This document shows positions 62,218-64,000 of a DNA stretch of 64,000 nt, piece by piece. A program made the translations under genes and the position numbers. The notes beneath the pieces are model-generated. The model was not told where the DNA came from. It saw only the letters and a program-made list of their open reading frames with translations, and made no database searches. Origin of the DNA: Ochrobactrum sp. BTU1 (GTDB taxonomy: Bacteria; Pseudomonadota; Alphaproteobacteria; Rhizobiales; Rhizobiaceae); NCBI GenBank assembly GCA_018798825.1, contig CP076357.1, forward strand, positions 372,001 to 436,000. Direction: 5' to 3'. The first letter of the stretch is position 1, and every line of letters starts with the position of its first letter.

Positions 62218-63177
62218 ATGTCCATGCCGAATACGAACTTGAAGAGTTTACGCGACGACCCGGCGCATTCGAAATCGAATAAGCCGCGATTGGCAAATAA
62301 CCGCGACGTGCTGGGTTTCATTTTCATGCTGCCCGCCGCCGTGTTTCTACTATGCTTTCTCACTTACCCACTTGGTTTAGGTGTGTGGCTCGGTTTCACT
62401 GATACCAAAATCGGGCGAGATGGTATTTTTATCGGGCTAGAAAATTATGAATTTCTCTGGGACGACAGCGTCTTCTGGCTTTCAGTCTTCAATACCGTCC
62501 TTTACACGTTTGTGGCCTCAGTGCTGAAGTTCGCTCTTGGCCTCTGGCTCGCATTATTATTAAACGAAAACCTGCCCATAAAGTCATTTTTTCGCGCGAT
62601 AGTTCTTTTACCCTGGGTCGTACCAACGGTGCTGTCCGCTCTTGCCTTCTGGTGGATCTACGACGCGCAGTTCTCAATAGTTTCCTGGTCTTTGATGCAA
62701 ATTGGGCTAATCGATCAACCCATTAATTTCCTCGGCGACCCCACCAATGCGCGGCTCTCCGTGATCGCTGCAAATGTATGGCGCGGAATTCCATTCGTTG
62801 CCATTTCATTGCTTGCAGGTCTTCAGACAATTCCCGCTTCCCTCCAGGAAGCCGCTTCGCTCGACGGCGCCACCAGCTGGCAGCGTTTCAGACATGTAAC
62901 ATTACCGATGCTCACACCGATCATTGCTGTCGTTATGACTTTCTCAGTTCTGTTCACCTTCACCGACTTTCAGCTCATCTATGTTTTGACAAAAGGTGGC
63001 CCAGTCAATGCAACTCATCTTATGGCGACATTGTCTTTTCAACGAGCAATCCCGGGCGGACAACTCGGTGAGGGCGCCGCAATAGCGGTTGCGATGATCC
63101 CGTTTCTGCTCGCGGCAATCATGTTCTCATTCTTTGGATTGCAGCGTCGAAAGTGGCAACAAGGTGGAGGCGACTGA
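62218..63177 (+). CDS. CUT1 ABC transporter permease (MalF/UgpA-like)
   Basis: A 319-residue permease with six helices and an N-terminal tail. The EAA loop reads LQEAASLDGATSWQRFRHVTLPMLTPI, the docking site for the ATPase. The preceding VVPTVLSALAFWWIYDAQ and NVWRGIPFVAISLLAGLQ are typical of MalF-class proteins. A second in-frame ATG at 62224 is equally plausible. It ends 2 bp before the second permease. Confidence 0.93.
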   Translation: MSMPNTNLKSLRDDPAHSKSNKPRLANNRDVLGFIFMLPAAVFLLCFLTYPLGLGVWLGFTDTKIGRDGIFIGLENYEFLWDDSVFWLSVFNTVLYTFVASVLKFALGLWLALLLNENLPIKSFFRAIVLLPWVVPTVLSALAFWWIYDAQFSIVSWSLMQIGLIDQPINFLGDPTNARLSVIAANVWRGIPFVAISLLAGLQTIPASLQEAASLDGATSWQRFRHVTLPMLTPIIAVVMTFSVLFTFTDFQLIYVLTKGGPVNATHLMATLSFQRAIPGGQLGEGAAIAVAMIPFLLAAIMFSFFGLQRRKWQQGGGD

Positions 63178-63179
63178 TC

Positions 63180-64000
63180 ATGGAGAAGACTAACAGTAAC
63201 ATAAAACTAGAGCAGGCTACGCTCACAGACGATACACAGGGTATGTCGTATCTAAACAAGCTTCCGCGAAAGGTCGTAACGGTATACATTCCGATCGCTC
63301 TTTTTGTCTTCGTATTGCTGTTTCCATTCTACTGGATGGCGATCACTGCTGTTAAGCCCAACGCACAACTGACAGACTATGAAAACTACAGTCCATTCTG
63401 GGTGGTCGATGCGACATTCGACCATATAAAATATCTTCTGTTCGAGACTTCGTATCCTGGTTGGCTCTGGAACACGATGTTGGTCGCAACGGCTGCAACG
63501 ATTATATCACTAATCACATCCATTCTTAGCGCTTACGCGATCGAACGTATCAGGTTTACTGGCTCCCGATCAGTAGGACTGCTTATATTTCTCGCCTATC
63601 TTGTACCGCCATCCATCTTGTTTATTCCGCTGGCGTTCATCGTCTTCAAACTTGGCATATACGACTCCCGCCTCGCGCTCATATTCACCTACCCCACCTT
63701 TCTAATCCCTTTTTGCACGTGGTTGCTCATGGGCTACTTCCGCTCTATCCCATTCGAGCTCGAGGAAAGTGCGCTCGTGGATGGTGCAGGCAGATGGCAA
63801 ATCCTATGCAAGATCATCCTTCCTTTGGCTGTGCCAGGGCTGATCTCAGCAGGAATATTCGCCTTTACCCTTTCATGGAATGAATTCATCTATGCGTTGA
63901 CGTTCATACAGTCATCTGAAAATAAAACGGTTCCAGTAGGAGTATTGACGGAACTTGTTAGGGGAGACATTTTCGAATGGGGAGCGCTGATGGCTGGCGC
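63180..64000 (+). CDS. CUT1 ABC transporter permease (MalG/UgpE-like), partial
   Basis: An open frame runs from the ATG at 63180 to the right edge, 273 codons so far and no stop. It starts MEKTNSNIKLEQ, has helices VYIPIALFVFVLLFPFYWM, LVATAATIISLITSI and LLIFLAYLVPPSILFIPL, and the EAA loop FELEESALVDGAGRWQILCKIILPLAVPG. This is the MalG-type partner of the preceding permease. About 5-10 residues may be missing at the 3' end. Confidence 0.92.
   Translation, partial: MEKTNSNIKLEQATLTDDTQGMSYLNKLPRKVVTVYIPIALFVFVLLFPFYWMAITAVKPNAQLTDYENYSPFWVVDATFDHIKYLLFETSYPGWLWNTMLVATAATIISLITSILSAYAIERIRFTGSRSVGLLIFLAYLVPPSILFIPLAFIVFKLGIYDSRLALIFTYPTFLIPFCTWLLMGYFRSIPFELEESALVDGAGRWQILCKIILPLAVPGLISAGIFAFTLSWNEFIYALTFIQSSENKTVPVGVLTELVRGDIFEWGALMAG

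Overview
The window reads as chromosome of an alphaproteobacterium of the order Rhizobiales, most likely from the Brucella/Ochrobactrum/Pseudochrobactrum neighbourhood. This is inferred from the bioBFDAZ operon with BioR-type boxes, an HWE-kinase bacteriophytochrome, a GGAAC-type (EcfG-like) promoter, an argP/lysE pair and the tetronate operon with a CUT1 transporter. No 16S rRNA gene or other species marker is present, so genus level is a guess. I found no tRNA, rRNA, CRISPR array, intact insertion sequence or prophage.

Region 1 (1-18480) is a surface-polysaccharide locus of the Wzx/Wzy type. A leftward, translationally coupled operon runs WecA-like initiating transferase, GT2, DUF218 protein, Wzy-like polymerase and a WcaF-like acetyltransferase cut by the window edge. 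Rightward genes give a Wzx flippase and a GT2; a pyruvyltransferase lies in the opposite direction. A second block carries a GT4, a PLP aminotransferase of the glutamate-1-semialdehyde aminomutase fold and an exported DUF4038 glycosidase-like protein. A sugar-modifying module follows (12474-18480): NAD epimerase, DUF4910 zinc hydrolase, RmlC-like epimerase, C-methyltransferase, sugar nucleotidylyltransferase and PIG-L deacetylase. Together these suggest a decorated, possibly branched-chain and pyruvylated glycan.

Region 2 (18519-37232) is ordinary accessory metabolism and transport: L-2-hydroxyglutarate oxidase, LysR plus aldo/keto reductase, cyclopropane fatty acid synthase, ArgP-LysE, a bacteriophytochrome with a response-regulator tail, a Crp/Fnr regulator, a small MscS channel, a divergent SDR/LysR pair with a perfect operator, an EF-hand protein, an EamA transporter, an MFS transporter and a second DUF218 protein. 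Region 3 (37581-42670) is the leftward bioB-F-D-A-Z operon with two BioR-like boxes in its promoter.

Region 4 (43220-50784) holds a signalling operon: CHASE3-GAF-histidine kinase with three receivers, a free-standing CheR, a free-standing CheB and a receiver-HWE kinase, without any MCP, CheA or CheW. Region 5 (50917-52806) is a solitary trypsin-fold protein with FN3/Ig-like domains. Region 6 (53224-64000) is a GntR-controlled operon for D-erythronate/L-threonate breakdown to dihydroxyacetone phosphate (denD, ltnD, otnK, otnC, otnI), followed by an SDR and a CUT1 sugar ABC transporter whose last permease runs off the right edge.
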